A stretch of DNA of 64,000 nucleotides, taken from the NCBI GenBank assembly GCA_046331545.1, contig JAXLQR010000002.1:1798001-1862000 (forward strand), given 5' to 3'. A program made the translations under genes and the position numbers. Below are positions 44,049-52,365 of this stretch, piece after piece (the first letter of the stretch is position 1; each line of letters opens with the position of its first letter). The DNA comes from JADJVL01 sp046331545 (GTDB lineage Bacteria > Acidobacteriota > Holophagae > Holophagales > Holophagaceae). The notes under the pieces are model-generated. The model saw nothing but the letters and a program-made list of their open reading frames with translations. It made no database searches and was not told the DNA's origin.

Positions 44049-44094
44049 GGTCCTCGGCGCCGGACCCGCGGGGCCGGAGCCCGGAATCCGCCCC

Positions 44095-44454
44095 TCAGCT
44101 CGCCTGGGCCAGGGATTCGATGGCCTTCATGAACGTGGTGGGCGGGTTGGCGAATTCGGCGCCGAACATGATGAAGCCGTCCCGGGCGCTCTGCTGGCGC
44201 AGGGTGGAGAAGACCACCGAGCCCTCCTCGGGCGGCGCCGGCAGGCCCGGGTCGTCCCAGGCGAAACGGTGGAAGCGGTTCCCGGGCGCGAGGAGGTCCG
44301 CATAGTGCTCCTCCACCCAGGCGCCGAAGCCCCCGGCGCCCAGGGAGACGATCTCCACCCCCTGGACCCACTCGCCGTGGACCTGGAAGCGTGCGAGCAG
44401 CGGGCGGGTGGGCCTCAGGCGCCGGTAGCGCCGGACGTCTTGCATGTCCGTCAT
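44095..44454 (-). CDS. PilZ-like domain protein
   Basis: 119 residues. An arginine-rich start (VRRYRRLRPTRPLLARFQ) and the strand EIVSLGAGGFGAWV match the c-di-GMP binding pattern RxxxR...(D/N)xSxxG loosely, and the second block has Leu-Gly-Ala in place of the usual Ser. It may bind c-di-GMP weakly or be a PilZ relative without binding. The ATG at 44454 was chosen because the promoter-like TTGGCC/TATGCT lies just upstream. The longer frame to 44529 would overlap it and lacks a ribosome-binding site. Confidence 0.65.
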   Translation of the reverse strand: MTDMQDVRRYRRLRPTRPLLARFQVHGEWVQGVEIVSLGAGGFGAWVEEHYADLLAPGNRFHRFAWDDPGLPAPPEEGSVVFSTLRQQSARDGFIMFGAEFANPPTTFMKAIESLAQAS

Positions 44455-44479
44455 GGGATGTTCCGGGGATCTGGGGCCC

Positions 44480-44507
44480 AGCATACTCCCGGCCCGCCGA
44501 TGGCCAA
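44480..44507 (-). promoter_or_regulatory. Possible sigma-70-type promoter of the PilZ-like gene
   Basis: On the minus strand TTGGCC (44507-44502) and TATGCT (44485-44480) are 16 nt apart. The -10 element lies 25 nt before the ATG at 44454. Both hexamers match consensus at four of six positions. Confidence 0.4.
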
Positions 44508-44553
44508 AGGGTTCCAAGGCTTGCCACACTGGGTCCCTGCTCCCGGAGTCCGC

Positions 44554-44997
44554 ATGCGCTGGCTGATCCTGCTCCCCGGCTTCCTCGGCGTCGCCGCCGT
44601 GCTCCAGGGGGGCCTGAACCGGCGGGTCATGGGCGCCTGGGGCCTCGGCCAGGCGGCGCTGCTCAACACCCTGGTCCTCCTCGCGGCCGTGGGCGCCCTG
44701 CTGCTGGTGGTGAAGCTGCGGCCGTCGGCCCTGCCCGACCTCTTCCAGGGCCGTGGCGGTCTCGGCGACCTGCGCTGGTGGTGGCTGCTCCCGGGGCTCT
44801 GCGGCTTCGCCCTGGTGACCTGCATCCCCTTCGCCATTCCGCGGCTCGGCGCCTTCCCGGTCTTCCTGGGCATCCTCGCGGGGCAGCTCGCCGCCAGCCT
44901 CGCCTGGGACGCGGTGATGGAGGGCCGGCCCCTCAGCCTCTCCCGCATTGGCGGCGCGCTGCTCGCGGTGGCCGCGGTGGCCCTCGTCCGGAAATAG
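44554..44997 (+). CDS. YdcZ/DMT-family small membrane transporter (DUF606)
   Basis: 147 residues with five membrane helices: LILLPGFLGVAAVLQGGLNR, LGQAALLNTLVLLAAVGALL, WWLLPGLCGFALVTCIPFAI, FPVFLGILAGQLAASLAW and IGGALLAVAAVALV. The length and the N-terminal GLNRRVM are typical of the YdcZ branch of the drug/metabolite transporter superfamily, which works as a dimer of short subunits. GGAG lies 6 nt before the ATG. The substrate is unknown. It converges on the XdhC gene with 7 nt between stops. Confidence 0.83.
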   Translation: MRWLILLPGFLGVAAVLQGGLNRRVMGAWGLGQAALLNTLVLLAAVGALLLVVKLRPSALPDLFQGRGGLGDLRWWWLLPGLCGFALVTCIPFAIPRLGAFPVFLGILAGQLAASLAWDAVMEGRPLSLSRIGGALLAVAAVALVRK

Positions 44998-45004
44998 GCC
45001 TTCT

Positions 45005-45757
45005 TCAGCCCAGGGCGACGAGCTGGGCGGCGATGGCGATGGCCACCTCCTGGGGCGCCTTGCGGGGGCCCAGGTCCAGGCCCAGCGGGCAGTGCAGGCG
45101 CGCGATCAGGCCCGCGTCCAGCCCTCCCTCCGCCAGGGCGGCGCGCATGCGGGCCGCCTTGGCCTTGGAGCCCAGCAGGCCCACGAAGCCCGGGGCCACC
45201 GGCAGCGCGGCCTGGAGGATGGCCCGGTCCAGCTCGCCGCTGTGGGTCATCACCACGACCCTGTGGCGGGGATTCCAGCGCAGGCTCCGGAGGAAGGTCT
45301 CCCAGCCCTCGGGGTGCCGGATCACGCCGGGGGGAATGCCGGGCTGGTTCAACCACTCCGGCCGGTCGTCCACGAGGTGCACCGTGTGGCCCGTGCCCTC
45401 CAGCACGCGGCAGAGCGCGTGGCCCACGTGGCCCGCGCCGAAGAGCAGCAGGTGAGGCCCGGCGTTCAGCACCTCGATGAGCACCTCCGCGGACCCGCCG
45501 CAGCTCTCGGCCTCCCCGCAGAGGCCGTAGCGGGCCACCCGGGGTGCGCCCTCGGCCAAGGCCGCTTTCGCGTCCTCGATGGCCCGGTGCTCCAGGGGCC
45601 CGCCCCCGATGCTGCCCCAGGCCCAGCCCTCCGGCGTCACCAGCAGCTTGGCCCCAGCCTCCCGGGGCGTGCTCCCTTCCACCCGCAGCACCGTGAGCAG
45701 GGCCGCGGGCCGGCCCTCGGCGTTCAGGCGCGCCAGGGCCTCAACCCACGTGGGCAA
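45005..45757 (-). CDS. XdhC-family molybdenum-cofactor maturation protein, TTG start
   Basis: 250 residues. N-terminal XdhC block EGSTPREAGAKLLVTPEG with WGSIGGGPLEHRAIE, then a Rossmann domain LLLFGAGHVGHALCRVL (about residues 100-116). XdhC proteins bind molybdenum cofactor and sulfurate it before insertion into xanthine-dehydrogenase-type enzymes. The TTG at 45757 has AAGGA 5 nt upstream and lies inside the end of the FAD-subunit gene, a 17-nt overlap, so it is the last gene of the oxidoreductase operon. No closer ATG or GTG exists in this frame. Confidence 0.9.
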   Translation of the reverse strand: MPTWVEALARLNAEGRPAALLTVLRVEGSTPREAGAKLLVTPEGWAWGSIGGGPLEHRAIEDAKAALAEGAPRVARYGLCGEAESCGGSAEVLIEVLNAGPHLLLFGAGHVGHALCRVLEGTGHTVHLVDDRPEWLNQPGIPPGVIRHPEGWETFLRSLRWNPRHRVVVMTHSGELDRAILQAALPVAPGFVGLLGSKAKAARMRAALAEGGLDAGLIARLHCPLGLDLGPRKAPQEVAIAIAAQLVALG

Positions 45758-46610
45758 GGAAGTCCTTCAGCATCGCGAGGAAGAGGCGCTCGGAGACGAA
45801 GCGGCGGTACCTGGCGCTGGAGCGGAGGTCGTCGATGGGGGCGATGTCCCGGGCCAGGGCGGCGCGCGCGGCCTCGAGATCCACGTCACCGGGGGCGCGG
45901 CCCTGGACCTGGGACTCGGCCTCGTGGGCCCGCTTCGGGACGGGCGCCACGGCGCCGAAGGCCGCGCGGAACTCCGCCACCCGGCCGCCTTCGAGCCGAC
46001 CATGGGCCGCGAGGCAGACCTTGGCGATGGCCTGGGCCTGCCGGGTGCCCACCTTGCGGTAGAAGTGGAAGGCGCCCGGGGCTGGCCGGGCCACGCGCAC
46101 GCGGGTGAGCAGCTCCCCGGGCCGCAGGGCTGTCCGCTTGTAGCCCTGGTGGAAGGCGTCGTAGTCCACCCAGCGCGCGCCGGAGGCCGAGCGCAGCTCC
46201 ACCTCGGCGCCGTAGGCCAGGAGGCTGGGGGGCGTATCCGCCGCGGGGCTGGCGTTCACCAGGTTGCCCCCGATCGTCCCGCGGTTCTGGATGGCCCGGG
46301 CGCCGGTGACCCAGGCGCTCTGGACGAGGTTGGGGAAGGCCGCGCGGATCCCTTCGTGCCAGCGGATCTCTGAGTAGGTGGTGAGGGCGCCCAGCGTCAG
46401 GTGCGAGTCCGTCATCTCGATCCCGCGCAGCGCGTCGAGGGGGTCCAGGTTCAGGAAGTTGACGTCCGGCAGGCGACCGGCCGCGAAGGGCACCATGAGG
46501 TCGGTGCCACCGGCGAGGGGCCGCCAGTCCGGATGCCCTGCGAGGAAGGCCAGGGCCTCGTCCAGGGAGGCGGGGGTGTGGACGGCGCAGGCCGGGGCGT
46601 CGCCCTTCAT
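45741..46610 (-). CDS. FAD-binding subunit of xanthine dehydrogenase-family hydroxylase
   Basis: 289 residues. The FAD motifs are LAGGTDLMVPF (about residues 32-42) and RGTIGGNLVNASPAADTPPS (about 110-129), as in CoxM/XdhB-type subunits. A C-terminal CO-dehydrogenase flavoprotein domain follows. It passes electrons from the [2Fe-2S] subunit to NAD+ or another acceptor. The ATG at 46610 overlaps the stop of the iron-sulfur subunit gene (ATGA); sequence upstream in this frame belongs to that gene's shadow. It overlaps the XdhC gene by 17 nt at its end. Confidence 0.93.
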   Translation of the reverse strand: MKGDAPACAVHTPASLDEALAFLAGHPDWRPLAGGTDLMVPFAAGRLPDVNFLNLDPLDALRGIEMTDSHLTLGALTTYSEIRWHEGIRAAFPNLVQSAWVTGARAIQNRGTIGGNLVNASPAADTPPSLLAYGAEVELRSASGARWVDYDAFHQGYKRTALRPGELLTRVRVARPAPGAFHFYRKVGTRQAQAIAKVCLAAHGRLEGGRVAEFRAAFGAVAPVPKRAHEAESQVQGRAPGDVDLEAARAALARDIAPIDDLRSSARYRRFVSERLFLAMLKDFLAHVG

Positions 46611-47083
46611 GGCGTCACCGTCTTCGCGGCGGCCAGCACGCTGTCGATGATCTTCACGTAGCCGGTGCAGCGGCAGAGGTTCCCCGCCAGGCCGTCCCGC
46701 ACCTCGGCTTCGCTCGGCTCGGGGCAGCGCTTCAGCACGTCCACCGCGGCCATCACCATGCCCGGGGTGCAGATGCCGCACTGGGCGCCGCCGTGCTGGA
46801 GGAAGGCCTGCTGGACGGGGTCGAGGGCCTCGCCCTTCGCCACCCCTTCGATGGTCTGGAGCGTCGCGCCCTGGGCCTGCACCGCCGGCACGAGGCAGCT
46901 GTTCACCAGGCGCCCGTTCAGGAAGACCGAGCAGGCCCCGCACTCCCCCTCCCCGCAGCCTTCCTTGGTCCCGGTGAGGCCGAGGTCCTCGCGGATCACG
47001 TCCAGGAGGCGCGCCATGGGCCAGGCGTGGACGGTGCGGGCCTCGCCGTTCACCTCGAGGTTCAGGGCCAGCTTCTCAGGCAT
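46607..47083 (-). CDS. [2Fe-2S] subunit of xanthine dehydrogenase-family hydroxylase
   Basis: 158 residues. The plant-ferredoxin-type cluster motif is GCGEGECGACSVFLNGRLVN-SC, and the second cluster motif comprises QCGICTPGMVM and GNLCRCTGYVKI. All eight cysteines are present. This is the usual size of small subunits in three-subunit enzymes such as CoxS/NdhS. GGAGG lies 6 nt before the ATG. The gene overlaps the end of the large subunit gene by 8 nt and the FAD subunit by 4 nt, so the three are translationally coupled. Confidence 0.95.
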   Translation of the reverse strand: MPEKLALNLEVNGEARTVHAWPMARLLDVIREDLGLTGTKEGCGEGECGACSVFLNGRLVNSCLVPAVQAQGATLQTIEGVAKGEALDPVQQAFLQHGGAQCGICTPGMVMAAVDVLKRCPEPSEAEVRDGLAGNLCRCTGYVKIIDSVLAAAKTVTP

Positions 47084-49319
47084 GGGTCGCCTCCAGGGCG
47101 TCCATCAGCAGTTCCGGAGTGAGGGGGATCTCCACGGGCGCCGGGGTGCCGAGGGCGTGCTGGAGCGCGTTGAGGATCGCCGGCGCCGGGCCGTCCATGG
47201 GCAGCTCGCCGATGCCCTTGGCGCCGCTGGGCCCCAGGGGGTTCGGGTTCTCCTCGAAGAGGACCCGCAGCCGCGGCAGGTCCGCGCTGGTGGCCATGAT
47301 GTAGTTGGTCATCTGGGCGTTGGCCATGCGGCCCTCCCGCCATTCGACCTTCTCCCACAGGGCCCAGCCGATGCCCTGGGCCACGCCGCCCTCGATCTGA
47401 CCCGCGGCGAGGGTGGGGTTGATGACGCGGCCCACCTCCTGCAGCGCCACGAAGTCCGCGACGGACACCTCGCAGGTGCGCGTGTCCACCGCCACGTCCG
47501 CGGCGTAGCAGGCCCAGGCGTAGGTGCCGTAGGCATCTCCGCGGTAGGTCTCGTCGCTCCAGACGATGTGGGGCGGCGTGGCGTACTGGCTGTAGGCCTT
47601 GAGGCTGCCCTTGGCCTTCACGCAGGCGGCCACGGCGGCGCGGAAAGCCTCGGCGGTGTAGGGCTCGGCGAGGAAGCCGCCCTGCACCAGGGCCTGCTTG
47701 AGGCCGGTGGCGGCCTCCTGCACCAGCCTGCCCACCACCATGCAGGTGCGCGAGGCCACGGTGGGGCCGCTGTTCGGCACGAGCTTCGTGTCCGGCTGCT
47801 GGACCTCCACCAGGTCCGCTGGGATCCGCAGGGCCTCGGCCACCACTTGGCTGAACATGGTGTTGGTGCCCTGGCCGATCTCCGTGGAGGCCGCCAGCAC
47901 GCGCACCTTGCCCTCGGCGGTGCCCTCCACGCCCGCCACGCTGGCGAGGTAGGCCTCGCCGCCGCCGGTGAAGCCGCAGCCGTGCATGAAGACCGCGAAG
48001 CCGACGCCCTTCTTCACCGGGTCGCCGGTGGCGTTCTGGGCGTCGTGGGCCGCCTTCCGGGCCCGGTAGTCCAGGGCCTCCAGGGCGCGGTCCATGATTC
48101 CGGGGAGGTCGACGGCCTCCTTCACCACCTGGCCGGTGGCCATGGTGTCGCCGATCCGCAGCAGGTTCTTCCGCCGCAGTTCAACCGGGTCCATTCCCAT
48201 CCGCGCGGCGGCCACGTCCAGGTGGCGCTCCATGGCGAAGAGGCTCTGAGGGGCGCCAAAGCCCCGGAAGGCGCCGTGGGGCGGGCAGTTGGTGGCGAGC
48301 GCCTTGGCGGTCAGATCCACCACGGGCCAGCGGTAGGGCCCGGCGGCGTGGATGGCGCCGCGGCTCAGCACCACCGGCGAGAGGGTGACGTAGGCGCCGC
48401 CGTCCAGGAGGAACTCCGCCTCCAGGGCGAGCATGCGGCCTTCCGCGTCGAAGGCGGTCTTGAGCCGCGTGCGGGAGGGATGGCGCTTGGTGGTGGCCGC
48501 CATGTCCTCCTCGCGGTCGTAGAGGATCTTCACGGGCCGCCCGCCGGCCTTCCGGGAGAGCAGGGCCGCGTGGCCGGCGATGAGGCTCGGGTAGTCCTCC
48601 TTGCCCCCGAAGCCGCCGCCGGTCTCCATCTGGATCACGCGAACGCGGTCGTCGGACTCGGCGAAGAGGTGCTTCAGGGCCTTGTGGACATAGTAGGGGC
48701 ACTGCAGGGAGCCCCAGACGGTGACGCCCTCCTCCACGGTGGTCTTCGCTAGAACGGCGTGGGGCTCGATGTAGAGCTGTTCCTGGGCGCCGGTGCGGTA
48801 GGTGCCTTCGATGACGTGGGCCGCCGTGGTCCAGACGTCGCCGGGCTCGCCCTTGCGGATGCTGAGCTGCTTCTGGACGTTGTCGGCGCCCCAGACGACG
48901 GTCTTCGCCGCGAGGGAATCCTCGATGGAAAAGACGGCCGGCTCGGCTTCGATTTCCACCTTCACCGCGGCCCGGGCCTTCTCCAGGAGGACGCGGTCCT
49001 CGTGGGCCAGGAGGACGATGGCCTCCTCGGGATGGTTCACCCGGTCCTCGGCCAGGAAGGGCTGGTCCTCGACGATCATGGCCACCCGGTTCACGCCGGG
49101 GACGTCCTTGGCCGTGACGATGACGAACTCGTCCCAGGGGATGCCTTCGCCGAAGGTGATCGACAGGATCCGGCCCCGGGGCATCGAGCTGCGCACCGTC
49201 GCGCCATGGAGGAGGCCCACCATCGCGGGAGCGTCGTCCGTGTAGACCGCGGCGCCGGTGACCTTGGCCCGGCCTTCGGTTCGGATGCGGGAGCGCCCCA
49301 CCTCTGTCAGACCAGCCAC
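47076..49319 (-). CDS. Molybdopterin-binding large subunit of xanthine dehydrogenase-family hydroxylase
   Basis: 747 residues from GTG. The cofactor loops are METGGGFGGKEDYPSL (about residues 226-242), HGAFRGFGAPQSLFAMER (about 340), and STEIGQGTNTMFSQV (about 500). The C-terminal KGIGELPMDGPAPAILNAL carries the active-site glutamate region (GIGE). The family hydroxylates purines or aldehydes. Xanthine or hypoxanthine is favoured here because purB lies upstream in the same direction, but the specificity residues cannot be assigned by eye. An 80-nt gap separates it from the ferredoxin gene, so an internal promoter is possible. Confidence 0.9.
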   Translation of the reverse strand: MAGLTEVGRSRIRTEGRAKVTGAAVYTDDAPAMVGLLHGATVRSSMPRGRILSITFGEGIPWDEFVIVTAKDVPGVNRVAMIVEDQPFLAEDRVNHPEEAIVLLAHEDRVLLEKARAAVKVEIEAEPAVFSIEDSLAAKTVVWGADNVQKQLSIRKGEPGDVWTTAAHVIEGTYRTGAQEQLYIEPHAVLAKTTVEEGVTVWGSLQCPYYVHKALKHLFAESDDRVRVIQMETGGGFGGKEDYPSLIAGHAALLSRKAGGRPVKILYDREEDMAATTKRHPSRTRLKTAFDAEGRMLALEAEFLLDGGAYVTLSPVVLSRGAIHAAGPYRWPVVDLTAKALATNCPPHGAFRGFGAPQSLFAMERHLDVAAARMGMDPVELRRKNLLRIGDTMATGQVVKEAVDLPGIMDRALEALDYRARKAAHDAQNATGDPVKKGVGFAVFMHGCGFTGGGEAYLASVAGVEGTAEGKVRVLAASTEIGQGTNTMFSQVVAEALRIPADLVEVQQPDTKLVPNSGPTVASRTCMVVGRLVQEAATGLKQALVQGGFLAEPYTAEAFRAAVAACVKAKGSLKAYSQYATPPHIVWSDETYRGDAYGTYAWACYAADVAVDTRTCEVSVADFVALQEVGRVINPTLAAGQIEGGVAQGIGWALWEKVEWREGRMANAQMTNYIMATSADLPRLRVLFEENPNPLGPSGAKGIGELPMDGPAPAILNALQHALGTPAPVEIPLTPELLMDALEATHA

Positions 49320-49398
49320 GTCGAGCTCCGGGAGTGGAAAACCCTAGCACTGGCGCGGGTTTGGCGCAATGGGGAGGAACGGTGGCAGGCCTCGCCCC

Positions 49399-50037
49399 TC
49401 AGTCCTTCTCCACCACGATGGCTGGCGCCGGCGTGGGGCAGCCGAAGACGCAGAGTCCGCAGCCGGTGCAAACCTCGGCGATGACCTCGGGGTGCGGGAT
49501 GGATCCGTCCTCCGTGTCCCCGACGCGAATCGCCAGGCCCGGGTAGGGGCAGCGGTCCACGCAGGTGCGGCAGCGCTGGGCTTCGCGCTCCTCGGTGCCG
49601 TAGGTGATGCAGAGTTCCGTCTTCACGCGGGCCGTGCCGATCTTCACCGCGGGAGGTCCCTCCACCACCGAACCGTCCGCCAGGGTCCGCTTCGGCCATA
49701 CCAGGGCCCCGTCAGGGCAGGCCGTCACGCAGGGCAGCTCCGTGCAGAGGTAGCAGGGCACGTCCCGGGGCTCGAGGTAGGGCGTGTTCAGTCCGAAGCC
49801 CGCCGAAGGCCCCGCCTTGATCAGGCTGTCCTGGGGGCATGCCTCGATGCACTTGTCACAGCGCGTACAGGCCGTGAGGAAGGCGAACTCCTCCAGGGCC
49901 CCCGGCGGCCGCAGCAGCTTGGGCGAGACCTTGGTGACCGCCTCCTCGAGCTGGTTGGCGATGAAGCCGCCGAAGAGGGTGCCCAGGGACTTGAAGAAGT
50001 CGCCCCGGCCCTGGTTCTCGTCGAGCTTGCGCGGCAC
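49399..50037 (-). CDS. Four-cluster ferredoxin-type protein (MauM/NapG-like)
   Basis: 212 residues from GTG. Sixteen cysteines form four [4Fe-4S] motifs: CTRCDKCIEACP, CYLCTELPCVTACP, the third with RCRTCVDRCP plus an upstream Cys in LCITYG, and CTGCGLCVFGCP. The pattern follows the NapG/MauM family, which relays electrons at the membrane or periplasm, but there is no signal peptide or Tat motif; the N-terminus is DFFKSLGTLFGGFIANQLEE. The frame upstream of 50037 is a shadow of the next gene. It lies between the Asd-like gene, 2 nt away, and the xanthine dehydrogenase genes, so it may carry electrons for that enzyme. Confidence 0.88.
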   Translation of the reverse strand: MPRKLDENQGRGDFFKSLGTLFGGFIANQLEEAVTKVSPKLLRPPGALEEFAFLTACTRCDKCIEACPQDSLIKAGPSAGFGLNTPYLEPRDVPCYLCTELPCVTACPDGALVWPKRTLADGSVVEGPPAVKIGTARVKTELCITYGTEEREAQRCRTCVDRCPYPGLAIRVGDTEDGSIPHPEVIAEVCTGCGLCVFGCPTPAPAIVVEKD

Positions 50038-50039
50038 GG

Positions 50040-50864
50040 CTACAGCCCCAGCAGCCTCAGCACGGGCCGCAGCACGCCCCAGAGGATGGGGTCGAAGCCC
50101 AGGGTGAGAAGCGCGGTCCTGCCTTCCGCCCCGGGGGCGAAGTGGGCGAGCAGCTCGCTGCTCACGGCCACGTCCCGGGAACTGGGGGGCGCGTCCACCC
50201 ACTTTACGCCCTCGGGAGCCTCGAGCCTGGCGAGGCTCTGCCCCTCGGCGGCGCGCAGGGTGAGGATGAGCAGGTCCCCGTGGAAGGTGGGCGTGCGCAC
50301 CTCGATCAGGCTGCCCCGGGGCGGCTGGGGCACCAGCTCGAAGGCCAGACGGTGGCCCAGGGATTCCGTGTCCGGATCCTCCCCGTGCATCACCGCGTGG
50401 GACTGGGCCACCAAAGCGTCGATGCCCCGGTCGCCCAGGTGCGCGACCGAGCGCAGGTGGGTGCCGCCCAGGTCGGCGATCCCCGACACCAGCCGGGGGA
50501 GCAGGGCCAGCACCTGGTCCAGGGCGGCACGGCCGCGGTAGCGCAGCACCGTGGGCGGCCAGGTTCCGCCGAGGGGCATGGGATCGCCCGCGGTCCTGGG
50601 ATCGGCCTCCGCGCGCAGGTCCAGGACGCGCCCGGGGAAGGCCGCCAGCAGCTCCGGATCCTGGGGCGTGTCCACCAGGATCGCCACGTCCAGGCCCTCC
50701 AGGAGGGCGGGCTCCGGCGCGAAGACGACCAGGTCGCCCTCCTCGTCGTCCTTGCTCAACGGACCGGTGGCCAAGGGCAGTACCGTGCATTCCTGGGGCT
50801 CCAGCGCCCCCACCAGTTCGCGCCCCAGCAGGGTCTGGGCGCCTACAACGGCCAGCTTCAGCAT
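50040..50864 (-). CDS. Aspartate-semialdehyde-dehydrogenase-like protein lacking the catalytic cysteine
   Basis: 274 residues against about 340 for true Asd. The NADP-binding start LAVVGAQTLLGRELVGALE (GxxGxxG variant) and the later VLDLRAEADPR block follow the semialdehyde dehydrogenase fold. The region that normally holds the active-site Cys (NPGCxAT) reads RYRGRAALDQVLALLPRLV, with no cysteine; the only Cys is residue 27. A dehydrogenase activity is therefore unlikely, and a structural or regulatory role is possible. AAAGGA precedes the ATG. It starts 15 nt after the purB stop and ends 2 nt before the ferredoxin gene, so it belongs to that operon. Confidence 0.8.
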   Translation of the reverse strand: MLKLAVVGAQTLLGRELVGALEPQECTVLPLATGPLSKDDEEGDLVVFAPEPALLEGLDVAILVDTPQDPELLAAFPGRVLDLRAEADPRTAGDPMPLGGTWPPTVLRYRGRAALDQVLALLPRLVSGIADLGGTHLRSVAHLGDRGIDALVAQSHAVMHGEDPDTESLGHRLAFELVPQPPRGSLIEVRTPTFHGDLLILTLRAAEGQSLARLEAPEGVKWVDAPPSSRDVAVSSELLAHFAPGAEGRTALLTLGFDPILWGVLRPVLRLLGL

Positions 50865-50879
50865 CGTGTTCCTTTCGTC

Positions 50880-52337
50880 CTAGACCCGCACGCCCTCAGC
50901 CTGGGCCGGTGCGTGGTCCTGCAGCGCGGCGGCGACCTCCCGGGCCAGGAAGGCCCGCACCTGGTCGCCGGCCCTTCCCGTGAACCGCTTCGAATCCAGC
51001 AGGGCGGCCAGCTCGGCCTCGGTCATGGCCCAGGCGGGATCTGCGGCGAGGAGGCCCAGCAGTTCGTTGGCCCGGCCCTCCTGCTTGATGCGCCGGCCCG
51101 CCTCCAGGGCCGCGACGCGGAAGCGCTCGTGGAGGTCCTGGCGGTCGCCGCCCCGCTTCACGGCTTCCATGAGCAGCACCTCGGCGGCCATGAAGGGCAG
51201 CTCCTGCTGCAGGCGCGCCTCGATCATCCGCGGATAGACCACCAGGCCGGAGGCCACGTTGCGGTAGAGCACGAGGATCGCGTCCACCGCCAGCAGGCCC
51301 TGGGAGATGGTGAGGCGCCGGTGGGCCGAGTCGTCCAGGGTGCGCTCCATCCACTGGGTGGCGCTGGTCTGGTAGCTGGAGGGCATCAGGCCCAGCACGA
51401 AACGGGCGAGGCTGTTGATGCGCTCCGACCGCATCGGATTGCGCTTGTAGGGCATGGCGCTCGACCCGATCTGCTTGGTCTCGAAGGGTTCCTCGACCTC
51501 CTTGAGGTGCTGCAGGAGGCGCAGGTCGCAGGCGAACTTGCTGGCGCTCGCCGCGATCCCGCAGAGCACCTGGCCGATGCGGTCCTCCAGCTTGCGCGTC
51601 GCCGTCTGGCCGCTCACGGGGATGGCGGGCAGGCCGACCTTTTCGCAGAACCGCTGTTCGAGCGCGTCCACCTTCGCGCCGTCCCCTTCGAACAGCTCGA
51701 GGAACGAGGCCTGGGTGCCGGTGGTGCCCTTCACGCCCCGGGTGGGCGTGGTGGCGAGGATGTGGTCGAGATCGGCCAGGTCCAGGAGCAGGTCCTGGAT
51801 CCAGAGGCTGGCCCGCTTGCCCACGGTGGTGGGCTGGGCGGGCTGGAAGTGGGTGAAGCCCAGGCAAGGCTGGTCCTGCCATGTCCCGGCGAAGGCAGCC
51901 AGGGCGGCGATGACGTCCTGGAGGCGGCGGCGCAGCAGGCGCAGGGCCTCATGGCAGATCAGGAGGTCCCCGTTGTCCGTGACGAAGCAGCTCGTCGCCC
52001 CCAGGTGGACGATGGGCCGCGCGGAGGGCGCCTGCTCTCCCCAGGCGTGGATGGCCGCCATCACGTCGTGGCGCAGGGCGGCCTCGTGCCGCGCGATGGC
52101 GTCGAGATCCACGGCGTCCTGGGTGGCCCGCAGCTCGGCGATCTGGCCCTCGGTGATCGGCAGGCCCAGCTCCCACTCGCTCTGGGCCAGGGCGATCCAG
52201 AGCCGCCGCCAGACCCGCTGCCGGTAGAGCGGGGACAGCAGCCGCACCATGGCCCTGGAGGCGTAGCGGCTGGCCAGGGGATGCTCGAAGCGCTCCAGCT
52301 CGGGCGCGTCGGCGGGCGGCAGAAAGGGGTCCGTCAT
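50880..52337 (-). CDS. purB: Adenylosuccinate lyase
   Basis: 485 residues. It cleaves adenylosuccinate and SAICAR to fumarate and AMP or AICAR in purine synthesis. The fumarase/aspartase-family signature is SSAMPYKRNPMRSE (about residues 291-304), with the other catalytic blocks HLGATSCFVTDNGDL and GFTHFQPAQPTTVGKRA. The length and C-terminal part fit the eukaryote/Gram-positive-like PurB branch. It heads the series Asd-like, ferredoxin, xanthine dehydrogenase, with 15 nt to the next start. The ribosome-binding site is weak. Confidence 0.95.
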   Translation of the reverse strand: MTDPFLPPADAPELERFEHPLASRYASRAMVRLLSPLYRQRVWRRLWIALAQSEWELGLPITEGQIAELRATQDAVDLDAIARHEAALRHDVMAAIHAWGEQAPSARPIVHLGATSCFVTDNGDLLICHEALRLLRRRLQDVIAALAAFAGTWQDQPCLGFTHFQPAQPTTVGKRASLWIQDLLLDLADLDHILATTPTRGVKGTTGTQASFLELFEGDGAKVDALEQRFCEKVGLPAIPVSGQTATRKLEDRIGQVLCGIAASASKFACDLRLLQHLKEVEEPFETKQIGSSAMPYKRNPMRSERINSLARFVLGLMPSSYQTSATQWMERTLDDSAHRRLTISQGLLAVDAILVLYRNVASGLVVYPRMIEARLQQELPFMAAEVLLMEAVKRGGDRQDLHERFRVAALEAGRRIKQEGRANELLGLLAADPAWAMTEAELAALLDSKRFTGRAGDQVRAFLAREVAAALQDHAPAQAEGVRV

Positions 52338-52365
52338 GGACCCAGTTTGGCAGGTCCGGCGGTCC

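Noticed and set aside
45741..46943. Longer FAD-subunit protein starting upstream of 46610
   Set aside because: The extension overlaps the iron-sulfur subunit gene and is not conserved; the ATGA overlap fixes the start.
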